A program made the translations under genes and the position numbers. Below, piece after piece: positions 22,980 to 30,475 of a stretch of DNA of 40,208 bases. Under the pieces are notes generated by a model that was not told the DNA's origin, did not search any database, and saw only the letters and a list, made by a program, of their open reading frames with translations. The DNA comes from Aeolococcus sp035552595 (GTDB taxonomy: Bacteria; Chloroflexota; Dormibacteria; Aeolococcales; Aeolococcaceae): NCBI GenBank assembly GCA_035552595.1, contig DASZKZ010000059.1:1-40208 (forward strand), in the 5' to 3' direction. How positions within the stretch are numbered: the stretch's first letter is position 1; each line of letters opens with the position of its first letter.

Positions 22980-24248
22980 TCAGGCGGGCACCGCCGGCCG
23001 GAGCTCCCAGGTGGAGCCCTGCGGAGTGTCGTGCACGGCCACGCCGGTGGCCACCAGTGCCTCGCGCAGGGCGTCGGCATCGCCGAAACGTCCGTCGGCA
23101 CGTGCCCGGTCGCGGAGGCCGAGCATGGCGTCGACGAAGGGTGCCACCCGGTCCCGGGGATCGGCCGCACCGCCCCGAGCCAGCTCGGCGAGGCGCACCA
23201 CCAGCTCCCGGAGCGCCGCGCGGGCGCGATCGGGGTCGTCGGACTGGAGGGTGTCGCGCGACCATTCGTGGAGCGCCGTCTCCATGGCGAGGATGGCGGC
23301 CGCCGCCCCGTCCGGGTCGCGAGCGGCGAGCGCGGCGACGGCGGCATCGCGCTGGCTGCTCACCTCGTCCATGAAGGGGTTGGTGCCCTCCCCGCCGGCG
23401 CCAGGCTGGCCCTGCGCCGGCGCCACCTCCCCCGCTCCGCGGACCGCGGCCCCGTCCCCCGACGTCATCTCCTCGAGCGACACCACGTCGGGAGCGCGCC
23501 ACTGCCTCTCCACCCCGTCGCTCCTCCAGATGACGCGACCGCGACCACGTACGCTCAGGGAACCACGCTCCACGTCGATGATGCACGCGGTGTGCTCGTC
23601 GACACCGAGGATGCCGCAGCCGTCGGGCAGGGTGGCCTCGAGCACGCGCAGACGGCGCTCCCCGAGGTAGCAGAAGCGGGTGTCATGGGTGCCCCCCTCG
23701 GCGTTGTTGTAGTGAGGGATCACCGCGGCGCGCAGCCCGGCGTGGCGCATCAGGTCGAGACCATCGACCCATTCCGGGGCCTGGCCGACCTTGTAGATCT
23801 CATACACGGGCACCGCCACCTCGCCGAGGCCGACCGCCGCCGCGCTGGAGAACACCACCACCCCACCGCGTTCCAGCTTGCCGGCCAGCAACTCGGGGAC
23901 TCGCGTCCCGCGCCATTGGCGGATCGCGTAGGTGGGGCTCCCCGGTCCGGCGAACACCCACCCCGCCTGCGCCACCTGCGCGCACATCTGCTCGTACTCC
24001 AGCGGGCTCGCCGTCTGCGCATCCCGGAAGCGGGCCACCGCGACACGGCGGCCGACGCTGTCGCGGAAGTACGCCACCGCGCGCGCCGCGACCTCGTCGG
24101 CGTTCTCCTGGAAACCGAACGGGGTGTCGAGCATCACCGCCCGCTCGCCCGCGGCCCCGGCAAGCTGAAACAGCTCGGCGTGCACCGACGTCATGGTGGG
24201 CGCGGTCTCGCCGGACCCGATGATCGCCAGCACCCGGGGCACGGTCAT
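22980..24248 (-). CDS. S51 peptidase/cyanophycinase-like domain fused to a CysRS-like C-terminal domain
   Basis: A 422-residue two-domain protein. Residues 1 to about 255 form a class-I glutamine-amidotransferase-like fold of the peptidase E/cyanophycinase group: VLAIIGSGETAPTM, FAGPGSPTYAIRQW, the nucleophile turn VVVFSSAAAVGLG (Ser134 or Ser135), IPHYNNAEGG and GVDEHTACIID. After a Gly/Pro-rich linker, residues about 290-422 are helical and end with FVDAMLGLRDRARADGRFGDADALREALVATGVAVHDTPQGSTWEL, which closely resembles the C-terminus of cysteinyl-tRNA synthetase. The substrate is unknown. The ATG at 24248 follows a -10 box by six bases. Confidence 0.8.
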   Translation of the reverse strand: MTVPRVLAIIGSGETAPTMTSVHAELFQLAGAAGERAVMLDTPFGFQENADEVAARAVAYFRDSVGRRVAVARFRDAQTASPLEYEQMCAQVAQAGWVFAGPGSPTYAIRQWRGTRVPELLAGKLERGGVVVFSSAAAVGLGEVAVPVYEIYKVGQAPEWVDGLDLMRHAGLRAAVIPHYNNAEGGTHDTRFCYLGERRLRVLEATLPDGCGILGVDEHTACIIDVERGSLSVRGRGRVIWRSDGVERQWRAPDVVSLEEMTSGDGAAVRGAGEVAPAQGQPGAGGEGTNPFMDEVSSQRDAAVAALAARDPDGAAAAILAMETALHEWSRDTLQSDDPDRARAALRELVVRLAELARGGAADPRDRVAPFVDAMLGLRDRARADGRFGDADALREALVATGVAVHDTPQGSTWELRPAVPA

Positions 24249-24254
24249 GCGCTC

Positions 24255-24260
24255 ATCGTA
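24255..24260 (-). promoter_or_regulatory. Leaderless -10 box of the S51-CysRS-tail gene
   Basis: Read on the minus strand, TACGAT ends six bases before the ATG at 24248. No -35 match at standard spacing. Confidence 0.5.
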
Positions 24261-24268
24261 GGACAGCC

Positions 24269-24297
24269 GTGACGGTGGCCCGCCACGCGCACATACT
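24269..24297 (+). promoter_or_regulatory. Leaderless promoter of queG
   Basis: GTGACG (24269-24274) and CATACT (24292-24297) are separated by exactly 17 bases, and the -10 box ends seven bases before the GTG at 24305. A farther GTG at 24269 lies inside the -35 element, so it is unlikely to be the start. Confidence 0.6.
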
Positions 24298-24304
24298 CAA
24301 TCGG

Positions 24305-25405
24305 GTGAGCCGGTGGGAGACGCTGCGCGAGGAGCTGCGCTCGCACGCGCTGAAGCGTGGTTGGTGCGCGCTCGGTGTGACCGGCACGGAGCCGTTCACT
24401 GAGGCACGACGGCACGGGCTGGACGCGGTCGCTGCCGGGCGCATGGACGGCATGCCCTGGATGACCGCCGAGCGCGTCTCGGCGAGCACCGACCTGGGCT
24501 CGCGCTACCCCTGGGCGCGCAGCATCGTCGCCCTGGCGTGGCCCTACCGGCCGGCGGTGGCGGCGGCTGAGCCCACGGGCGACCCCCCGCGGGGGCGCAT
24601 GGCCGCGTACGCCATGCTCGCCCAGCCTGCATCCGCGGCGGTCGCCGACTACCACGACGTTCTGGCGGCGGGCTGCGACGAGCTGGTCGCGTGGCTCGCC
24701 GAGCGCGTCCCGGACCTCCGATCCAAACGATTCGTGGACCACGGCTGGGCCATGGACCGGGCTGTCGCGGAGCGCGCCGGGATCGGCTTCACCGGCAAGC
24801 ACGCATCGCTCCTGACCACCGCGGCCGGCTCGTACGTGCTGCTGGCCGAGATCGCTCTCTCCCTGCCGCTGCCCGCCGACGCCCCCTCCAAGAAGGGGTG
24901 CGGCGCGTGCCAGGCCTGCCTGCCCGCCTGCCCCACCGGCGCCATCGTCGCCCCCGGGGTGATCGACGCGCGCCGCTGCATCTCCTACCTGACGATCGAG
25001 CACCGTGGCCCGATCCCGCTCGAGCTCCGCCCCCTCATGGGCACGTGGGTCTTCGGCTGCGATCTCTGCCAGGAGGCGTGCCCGATCAACCACAGGCTCG
25101 CCCCCGCGCCCGTCCAGGACGGGACCGGCCCACCCCGCCATGGGCCGGTCCCCACTCCCGACCTGGTGGAGCTGCTCGAGCTCGACGACGCCCAATTCGC
25201 CGAGCGCTTCGCCGGCACCGCCGTGGCCCGCACCGGGCGAGCCCGGCTGGCCCGCAACGCGGCGGTGGCCCTGGGCAACGCCGCCGTGCCCTCCACCGTG
25301 GCGGCGCTGCGCCGAGCGATCCTCGATCCCGACCCGGTTGTCGGCGAGGCGGCGGCGTGGGCTCTGGGGCGCGTGGCCGCTGCCGCGGAGCGGGGCGAGG
25401 GCTAG
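24305..25405 (+). CDS. queG: Epoxyqueuosine reductase
   Basis: A 366-residue QueG. RFVDHGWAMDRAVAERAGIGFTGKH contains the conserved Asp and cobalamin-binding region; two [4Fe-4S] clusters are supplied by CGACQACLPACP with Cys225, and by CDLCQEACP. The C-terminal part has HEAT-like helices (LARNAAVALGNAAVPSTVAAL) that bind the tRNA anticodon arm. It performs the last step of queuosine formation in tRNA, reducing epoxyqueuosine with a B12 cofactor. The frame is open from a GTG at 24269, but the promoter placement and the family start favour 24305. No other queuosine genes are in the window. Confidence 0.9.
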   Translation: MSRWETLREELRSHALKRGWCALGVTGTEPFTEARRHGLDAVAAGRMDGMPWMTAERVSASTDLGSRYPWARSIVALAWPYRPAVAAAEPTGDPPRGRMAAYAMLAQPASAAVADYHDVLAAGCDELVAWLAERVPDLRSKRFVDHGWAMDRAVAERAGIGFTGKHASLLTTAAGSYVLLAEIALSLPLPADAPSKKGCGACQACLPACPTGAIVAPGVIDARRCISYLTIEHRGPIPLELRPLMGTWVFGCDLCQEACPINHRLAPAPVQDGTGPPRHGPVPTPDLVELLELDDAQFAERFAGTAVARTGRARLARNAAVALGNAAVPSTVAALRRAILDPDPVVGEAAAWALGRVAAAAERGEG

Positions 25406-25421
25406 TCCGTCTCCCGCCGGG

Positions 25422-25775
25422 TCAGTGGAAGAGCCACATGGCCGCCCCGACGCCCAGGGCGATGGGGGCGCCCGCGCAGGCGGCGACCAGCGGGACAGGG
25501 TCGTGCTGCGGTGGCCACCAGGCGTGGGGCACGGCGCGACCGATGGGAACGCGGGCGCGGCGCAGGCGCGCCGGCTGGGCGCCCACGATGGCCGTGGCCA
25601 CCCCGGCGAGCGTGATCAGCAGGATGGCCTCAGCGGCGGGCAGCGCCAGGTGGCTCGCGCCCACCCGCCAGAGGGCGGCGACCACGGCGAAGGCGGCGAG
25701 CCCGATGAGAGCGCCGCAGAGGGCGGCGAGCAGGGGTAGCGAGAGCGCAACCCTGCGGGGTGTCGGCAACGGCAT
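25422..25775 (-). CDS. Small membrane protein of unknown function
   Basis: A 117-residue protein with three hydrophobic segments (about residues 11-33, 42-62 and 95-115), the first two separated by a tryptophan-containing turn, and a basic loop RRARVPIGRAV. The ATG at 25775 begins the hydrophobic region; the frame remains open to 25952 but overlaps the promoter of the LysM gene. TACGCT preceded by TGG at about nine bases upstream is a plausible extended -10 box. It is convergent with queG and divergent from the lytic transglycosylase. No family recognised. Confidence 0.6.
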   Translation of the reverse strand: MPLPTPRRVALSLPLLAALCGALIGLAAFAVVAALWRVGASHLALPAAEAILLITLAGVATAIVGAQPARLRRARVPIGRAVPHAWWPPQHDPVPLVAACAGAPIALGVGAAMWLFH

Positions 25776-25842
25776 GGCCTGTGCAGCGTACCACCGACAT
25801 GGCGCGACCTCCAGCCGCAGTCGGCGAATATGTCGCAGCGCC

Positions 25843-25871
25843 TTGACCTTTGCCGGGGTCACACCTACCCT
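25843..25871 (+). promoter_or_regulatory. Promoter of the LysM lytic transglycosylase gene
   Basis: TTGACC (25843-25848) and TACCCT (25866-25871) with an ideal 17-base spacer. The transcript would carry a leader of about 58 bases before the ATG at 25937. Confidence 0.65.
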
Positions 25872-25936
25872 GAGCAGGCTCCGCCCCGGCGGACACGGTT
25901 CCACGTCCCGCCCACGTCTCACCAGGGAACCCTCCC

Positions 25937-26731
25937 ATGCCGTCCCGCACACGCCTTGCCGCTGCCGCCATGGGCGCCACCGCCGCCGCCGTGCCGGTGG
26001 GAGTCGTCGCCAGCACCTACGTGGTCCATCCCGGGGACACGCTCAGCGCCATCGCCATGCGCCATGGCACCAGCGTCAGCGCGCTGGCCGAGGCCAACCA
26101 CCTCGCCGACCCCAATCTCATCCGCATCGGCCAGCTCCTGCAGATCCCCGATTCCAAGCTGGGCACGCCGGGGTATACGACGGCCGCCGCGGACACCGAG
26201 ACCCATACGGTGGTGCACGGCGACACCCTGATCAGCATCGCGCGTCGCTACGGCCTCGACCTCACCGCTCTGGCGCGCAACAACGGGCTCAACGTCAACG
26301 CCCCCCTGCATGTCGGGGTCGTGCTCCACGTGCCGGGGCGGATCGCGCGCGTCAACGCGCTGCTGGCCCACGTCGCCGGCCAGGTGGGGGTCGATCCCAA
26401 GCTGGTCAAGGCCGTGGCCTGGATGGAGAGCGGATGGCACCAGGAGGTGATCTCACCGACCGGAGCCGTGGGTCTGATGCAGGTCGAGCCCTACACCGGG
26501 GAGTGGGTGTCGCGGTACCTGGCGGGGAGGACCCTCAACCTGCGGGTGGCCGCCGACAACGTCATGGCCGGCAGCCTTCTCCTCCACCACCTCCTGGCGG
26601 TTCACAACGGCGACGTCGCCGCGGCCCTGGCGGCCTACTACCAGGGTGATGCCTCGATCGGGCGCAACGGACTGTACGACGACACCCGCCAGTACCAGAA
26701 GGTGGTCACCGATCTCATGACCAGGGACTGA
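25937..26731 (+). CDS. Secreted LysM-domain lytic transglycosylase
   Basis: A 264-residue exported cell-wall enzyme. An N-terminal signal or anchor (about residues 5-26) is followed by two LysM peptidoglycan-binding repeats (about 28-71, YVVHPGDTLSAIA; and 89-132, HTVVHGDTLISIA). The C-terminal SLT domain (about 137-264) has the catalytic glutamate E164 in AVAWMESGW, then GAVGLMQVEPYTG and AALAAYYQG. It cleaves the glycan strand of peptidoglycan to anhydromuropeptides. It has its own promoter with good -35 and -10 boxes. Three DnaA-box-like sites follow its stop codon. Confidence 0.9.
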   Translation: MPSRTRLAAAAMGATAAAVPVGVVASTYVVHPGDTLSAIAMRHGTSVSALAEANHLADPNLIRIGQLLQIPDSKLGTPGYTTAAADTETHTVVHGDTLISIARRYGLDLTALARNNGLNVNAPLHVGVVLHVPGRIARVNALLAHVAGQVGVDPKLVKAVAWMESGWHQEVISPTGAVGLMQVEPYTGEWVSRYLAGRTLNLRVAADNVMAGSLLLHHLLAVHNGDVAAALAAYYQGDASIGRNGLYDDTRQYQKVVTDLMTRD

Positions 26732-26740
26732 CCGCCCCGG

Positions 26741-26799
26741 TTGTCCACAGGTTGTTCACACAAGCCACAGCACGGGTATCACCAAAGTGTTGTGGACGG
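26741..26799. other. Cluster of three DnaA-box-like sites
   Basis: TTGTCCACA (26741-26749) matches the preferred DnaA box of GC-rich actinobacteria exactly. TTGTTCACA (26752-26760) follows in the same orientation, 11 bases on, about one helical turn. TGTGGACGG (26791-26799) is a 7/9 match in opposite orientation. All lie in or at the edge of the 71-base gap between two convergent genes, in a locally less GC-rich stretch. Whether this is an origin-linked, titration or chance site is unknown. Confidence 0.45.
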
Positions 26800-26802
26800 G
26801 GA

Positions 26803-27603
26803 TCAGCTGGGCCCCGCGTCGAGGGGCAGGCTGAGGCAGCGCACCCCGCCCCCGGACTTCATGTACTCGTCCACGGGCAGCCCGACCACGTCGAAGCCCG
26901 CCGCCACCAGGACCGGCCGCAACGCCTCCACCGCCGTCGAGCTGATCACCCGGCCCTGCAGCGGCATGGCGTTGCAGGCGAAACCCTCGGCGACGTCACG
27001 GGGCACCTCGAGGAGGCGGGGCACCCGCGCCCGCACCAGCTCGAGCGACTCTTCGGTGAAGGCGTCCGGCGCGATCAGCGCGGTGCGGTCGTCAAGGGGA
27101 CAGAAGCACGTGTCGAGGTGGTAGAAGCGCGGGTCGACCAGCTGGAGCGACGTGCTCTCCACGTCGAGCGCCCGGGCGACCTCGGGATGCGCTGCCCGGT
27201 CGGTTCGGAAGCCCCAGGCCTGGAAGAGGTGGTCGCCGACGAAGAGTGCGTCGCCGGCGCCCTCGAAGGAGAGCTCCCTGGGGAGGTCGTGGACGGCGAA
27301 CCCGAGCCGCTCCAGCTCGGTGCGCCAGTGCGGCTCCTCGCCGGCACGCTCGGGATGGTGGAAGCGGCTGAGCACCGCGGTCCGCCTCCACAGCACCGCG
27401 GCGTTGGCGGTGAAGACCATGTCGGGGAGCCCCGCCACCGGGGCGATCACCTCGATCGTCTCCCCCAGCTCCGTGTAGATGCGGTGGAGAGCCTCCCACT
27501 CCTCGACCGCCCGCCCGTGGTCGACCTCCACGGCCACGTGCATCCAGGGATTGATCTCGTACTCGATGCCGAACAGCTCAGGGCGGCACATGAGAATGGC
27601 CAT
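26803..27603 (-). CDS. Dimethylarginine dimethylaminohydrolase/amidinotransferase-family protein
   Basis: A 266-residue guanidine-modifying enzyme fold. MAILMCRPELFGIEYEINPWM begins the domain; LPDMVFTANAAV contains the substrate-binding Asp, FYHLDTCFCPL the catalytic His, and KSGGGVRCLSLPL the nucleophilic Cys near the C-terminus. Family members hydrolyse dimethylarginine or arginine to citrulline or ornithine, or transfer amidino groups; the exact substrate is not evident. The ATG at 27603 has GAGGAG seven bases upstream; an ATG at 27621 and the open frame beyond it are not supported. It lies downstream of the phosphate transporter gene on the same strand, after 107 bases. Confidence 0.85.
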   Translation of the reverse strand: MAILMCRPELFGIEYEINPWMHVAVEVDHGRAVEEWEALHRIYTELGETIEVIAPVAGLPDMVFTANAAVLWRRTAVLSRFHHPERAGEEPHWRTELERLGFAVHDLPRELSFEGAGDALFVGDHLFQAWGFRTDRAAHPEVARALDVESTSLQLVDPRFYHLDTCFCPLDDRTALIAPDAFTEESLELVRARVPRLLEVPRDVAEGFACNAMPLQGRVISSTAVEALRPVLVAAGFDVVGLPVDEYMKSGGGVRCLSLPLDAGPS

Positions 27604-27710
27604 GACGCGCTCCTCGCACATCCGGCCAGGCCGATCGCTGTCGCGGGGAGCTCCTGGTTCCGGGTCGCCACGGATGATGGCACAGTCCGCTCGATGCAGC
27701 CGCTGCACGA

Positions 27711-28733
27711 TCAGACAGCACGAGCCACGAGGGCCCCGACGGCGGCCAGCAGCGCAGTTGCGGGAATCGTGAGCACCCAGGCGACCAGGATGTTGCGCGC
27801 GGTGATCCAGCGCACCGCCGCCAGCCGGCGAGTGCTGCCCGCACCCAGCACGGCTCCGGAGACGACATGGGTGGTGCTGACCGGGATGGCGAGCTGCGTG
27901 GCCGCCTGGATGACCACGGCGGCCATGGTCTGAGCAGCGAAGCCGTCGACCGGCTCGAGCTGGGCGATGCGGCTCCCCAGGGTGCGGATGATCCGCCAGC
28001 CGCCGGCGTACGTTCCCAACCCGATGGCTGTCGCCGCCGCCACCACCACCCATAGCGGCGGCGCGGGGAAGGACCCGGGCTTGGCGCTGACATGGTGGGT
28101 GGCCAGCAGCGCCAGGGTGATGACGGCCATCGTCTTCTGCGCGTCGTTGGCCCCGTGGCTGAAGGAGACGAAGCCACCGCTGAACACCTGGGCAGTGCGG
28201 AAGTTCTTGTTGGCGCGCGAGGGATGAACGCTGCGGAAGGTGTGCAGGACGGCGAGCAGGAAGAGGTACCCGAGCAGAAACCCAAAGACGGGAGAGGTGA
28301 TCAGGCCGACGATGACCGGCACCACCGTGCCCCATTTGAGGGCGTGCACCCCGTACCCGGCGATGCCCATGCCGATGAGGGCTCCGATGAGCGCATGCGA
28401 TGAGCTCGACGGCAGCCCCGCCCGCCAGGTGACCAGGTTCCAGGTGATCGCCGCGGCCAGGGCGGCCACGATCATCGCCAGGGACACACCTCCAGCCGGA
28501 GACACCAGTCCGCCGATGGTGTTGGCCACCTTGGTGTGGAGCAGCTGGATGGCGGTGACTGCGCCGGCCAGGTTGAGCGCTGCCGATAACCCGATGGCCA
28601 GGCGCGCCCCGAGCGCGCGGGTGCTGATGGTCGTGGCGACGGCGTTGGCGGTGTCGTGGAAGCCGTTGGTGAAGTCGAAGCCCAGCGCGACCGCGACGGT
28701 GATGGCGAGAAGCGCGGTCTGCGCGTCAGGCAT
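27711..28733 (-). CDS. pit: PiT-family inorganic phosphate transporter
   Basis: A 340-residue membrane protein with about 10 transmembrane segments. The duplicated PiT signature is visible as GFDFTNGFHDTANAVAT at the N-terminus and SFSHGANDAQKTM in the second half, with PVSTTHVVSGAVLG near the C-terminus. It takes up phosphate (often as a metal-phosphate complex) with protons or sodium. The ATG at 28733 lies within the end of the DUF47 gene (8-base overlap), so the pair is translationally coupled. Confidence 0.9.
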   Translation of the reverse strand: MPDAQTALLAITVAVALGFDFTNGFHDTANAVATTISTRALGARLAIGLSAALNLAGAVTAIQLLHTKVANTIGGLVSPAGGVSLAMIVAALAAAITWNLVTWRAGLPSSSSHALIGALIGMGIAGYGVHALKWGTVVPVIVGLITSPVFGFLLGYLFLLAVLHTFRSVHPSRANKNFRTAQVFSGGFVSFSHGANDAQKTMAVITLALLATHHVSAKPGSFPAPPLWVVVAAATAIGLGTYAGGWRIIRTLGSRIAQLEPVDGFAAQTMAAVVIQAATQLAIPVSTTHVVSGAVLGAGSTRRLAAVRWITARNILVAWVLTIPATALLAAVGALVARAV

Positions 28734-29343
28734 TCTTGATGGTGATCGACTCGAGGATGTTGGCGACATCCTCGCATCGGTCGAGAGCATCCTCGAGCAG
28801 CGTGAAGAACTCCTTGAGCTTGATCACCTCCAGCGCGTCGGTGCCTCCCGCGAACAGCTCGCCGATGGCCCGCCGGGACGCCGTGTCGCCGAGATTCTCG
28901 AGACGGTGCACCTCGATGCCGTGCTGCTCGACCCCCTTGAGCCCCTCCAACTTGGCGATCGCCCTCTGCAACTCCAGGACGGCGCTGCAGATGAGCTCGA
29001 CCATCTCGTTGGCGGCAGCCGGGATGCGCTCGATCCTGTACAAGATGACCGTGTCACCGATCTCCTCGATGTAGTCGAGCACATCGTCGAGCCCCGAGGC
29101 GAGCGCGTAGATGTCCTCACGGTCGAAGGGCGTGACAAAGGTGCGGTTGAGGGTGCGCACCAGCTCGTGGGTCACCTCGTCGCCCTCGTGTTCGAGGCCC
29201 TTGATGGCCTCCTGCCTGCGGGGCATGGAGGCCAGATCGGCGAGGCCCTCGCGCAGCAGCTGCGCGGCAGCGACGATCGATGTCACATGCTGGTCGAAGA
29301 GTTGGTAGAAGCGCCGTTCACGTGGCACCAGCGAAAGTCGCAC
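28726..29343 (-). CDS. DUF47 (PhoU-like) phosphate transport regulator
   Basis: A 205-residue all-helical protein of the DUF47/PhoU-like family: FYQLFDQHVTSIVAAAQLL at the N-terminus, EHEGDEVTHELVRTLNRTFVTPFDREDIYAL and LDDVLDYIEEIGD carrying the acidic metal-binding motifs. It is usually paired with Pit and is thought to modulate its activity. GTG start at 29343 with GGGGAGAGGCG upstream. A -10 box TATGCT (minus strand, 29377-29382) precedes it. Confidence 0.88.
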   Translation of the reverse strand: MRLSLVPRERRFYQLFDQHVTSIVAAAQLLREGLADLASMPRRQEAIKGLEHEGDEVTHELVRTLNRTFVTPFDREDIYALASGLDDVLDYIEEIGDTVILYRIERIPAAANEMVELICSAVLELQRAIAKLEGLKGVEQHGIEVHRLENLGDTASRRAIGELFAGGTDALEVIKLKEFFTLLEDALDRCEDVANILESITIKNA

Positions 29344-29376
29344 CGCCTCTCCCCTCGTGATGGATTCGCAGCGGCG

Positions 29377-29382
29377 AGCATA
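29377..29382 (-). promoter_or_regulatory. -10 box of the DUF47-pit operon
   Basis: TATGCT read on the minus strand, 33 bases before the GTG at 29343, inside the 51-base gap after the ligase-like gene. No -35 consensus at the usual distance. Confidence 0.4.
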
Positions 29383-29394
29383 GACAGAACGACG

Positions 29395-30468
29395 TCAGTT
29401 GATCTCCAGCGCGGTGAGGACGGTCGGGCTGAAGGGGGGAAGCGCGTTGTGTGCGCTCGAACGCGGTGGATCCACCGGGGTCCGGCGCACGCACCACACC
29501 GGGTCGACGTCATCGCGCAACGCCACCAGCCGCCACTCGGGCAACGCCGCTCGGGGGGTCGAGCCGGCGGGGTCGACGGTGGCCACCAGGCGAGGACGCG
29601 CCCAGGTCACCCCAGGCCCCGCGGCCTCCGGGTCATCGATGGCGAGGTCGGGGTCGGGCTCGGCCCTGGTGTGGAGCCAGCGGCGGGCCTCGGGGTCGTC
29701 CACCATGGCGGTGCCCACCAGGCTCAGCCTGCCCGGCGCCCAGTCGCCGAGGATGATGCGCACCCCTGACGACGAGCTCCGCCAGCCCACCACCACGGCG
29801 TCGCGGCGCCGGGACAGCGCGATGCGCAGCCGGTCGGGTGAGGCCATGCCGGCCTGGTAGGGGGCGTCCTGGAGCCGCGCCAGGATCGCCGCCAGCCCTC
29901 GCCCCGCGGCGGCACCGGCCAGGGCTCGGCCATGGCCGACGACGTGATCAGGCGCCTGGATGCAGGAGTCGGCCGGGATCAGATCGCTGAGCGCCGCCAG
30001 GCGGGCCAGCAGGGGACGGGCAGCGGTGGACTCGCCGTCGAGGTGGAGAAGGTCGGTGACCAGGTAGACGGCGGCGGGCGCAGTCCGGCCGGCCGCGCGC
30101 CGGAACAGGGCACCGAGATCCGGCCGTCCCTGGCCGTCGAGGATGCAGATGGTGCCGTCGAGGATGGCGGCCCGCCCCGCGCAGATGGAGGCGGCGGCGA
30201 CGACGATCTCCGGGAAGCGGTCGTCGAGCGGGGCATTCTCGCCCTGCAGGCGGATGGTCCCGTCCCCGGCGGCGACGAGCAGGCATCGCGATCCCGCCCA
30301 GTCGACGCTGAACAGCCAGTCGTCCCCGTCGAACGGAGCCGAGCATGGCGTGCTCGCCTCCGGGAGCAGCCGCCCGGGGATCCCCGGGGCAGGGATGGCG
30401 ATGGGCAGCCCCGGCTGTCTGTCCAGCGCCTGGCGGCGGGTGCCCGGCGCGTGCGCGCGAGGGCTCAC
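29395..30468 (-). CDS. Catalytically degenerate ATP-dependent DNA-ligase-like protein
   Basis: A 357-residue homologue of the LigD ligase domain, without the phosphoesterase or polymerase domains. The adenylation motif, FELKWDGVR in the window's LigD, reads FSVDWAGSR here: the nucleophilic lysine is Asp56. Motif III is kept in outline (VYLVTDLLHLDGES), while motif IV EGMVGKR has become AAILARL before the preserved DAPYQAG, and the motif V lysines of DWVKVK are replaced in DRLRIA. An OB-like C-terminal part remains (VVVGWRSS, LSLVGTAMV). Adenylation should be impossible. It starts with GTG 7 bases after ku and has an intact frame, suggesting a maintained non-catalytic role such as Ku or DNA-end binding. 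Confidence 0.75.
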   Translation of the reverse strand: MSPRAHAPGTRRQALDRQPGLPIAIPAPGIPGRLLPEASTPCSAPFDGDDWLFSVDWAGSRCLLVAAGDGTIRLQGENAPLDDRFPEIVVAAASICAGRAAILDGTICILDGQGRPDLGALFRRAAGRTAPAAVYLVTDLLHLDGESTAARPLLARLAALSDLIPADSCIQAPDHVVGHGRALAGAAAGRGLAAILARLQDAPYQAGMASPDRLRIALSRRRDAVVVGWRSSSSGVRIILGDWAPGRLSLVGTAMVDDPEARRWLHTRAEPDPDLAIDDPEAAGPGVTWARPRLVATVDPAGSTPRAALPEWRLVALRDDVDPVWCVRRTPVDPPRSSAHNALPPFSPTVLTALEIN

Positions 30469-30475
30469 GGTGGGC

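Noticed and set aside
24269..24304. GTG 24269 as the start of queG
   Set aside because: This codon lies within the -35 element of a well-spaced promoter, and the conserved QueG sequence begins after 24305.
27604..28335. Upstream extension of the amidinotransferase-fold frame
   Set aside because: It runs antisense-frame through the PiT gene with no conserved motif; GAGGAG before ATG 27603 defines the start.
29395..30468. Reading the ligase-like gene as an ordinary second LigD-type ligase
   Set aside because: The lysine nucleophile and the motif IV and V residues are absent, so ligase activity cannot be supported.
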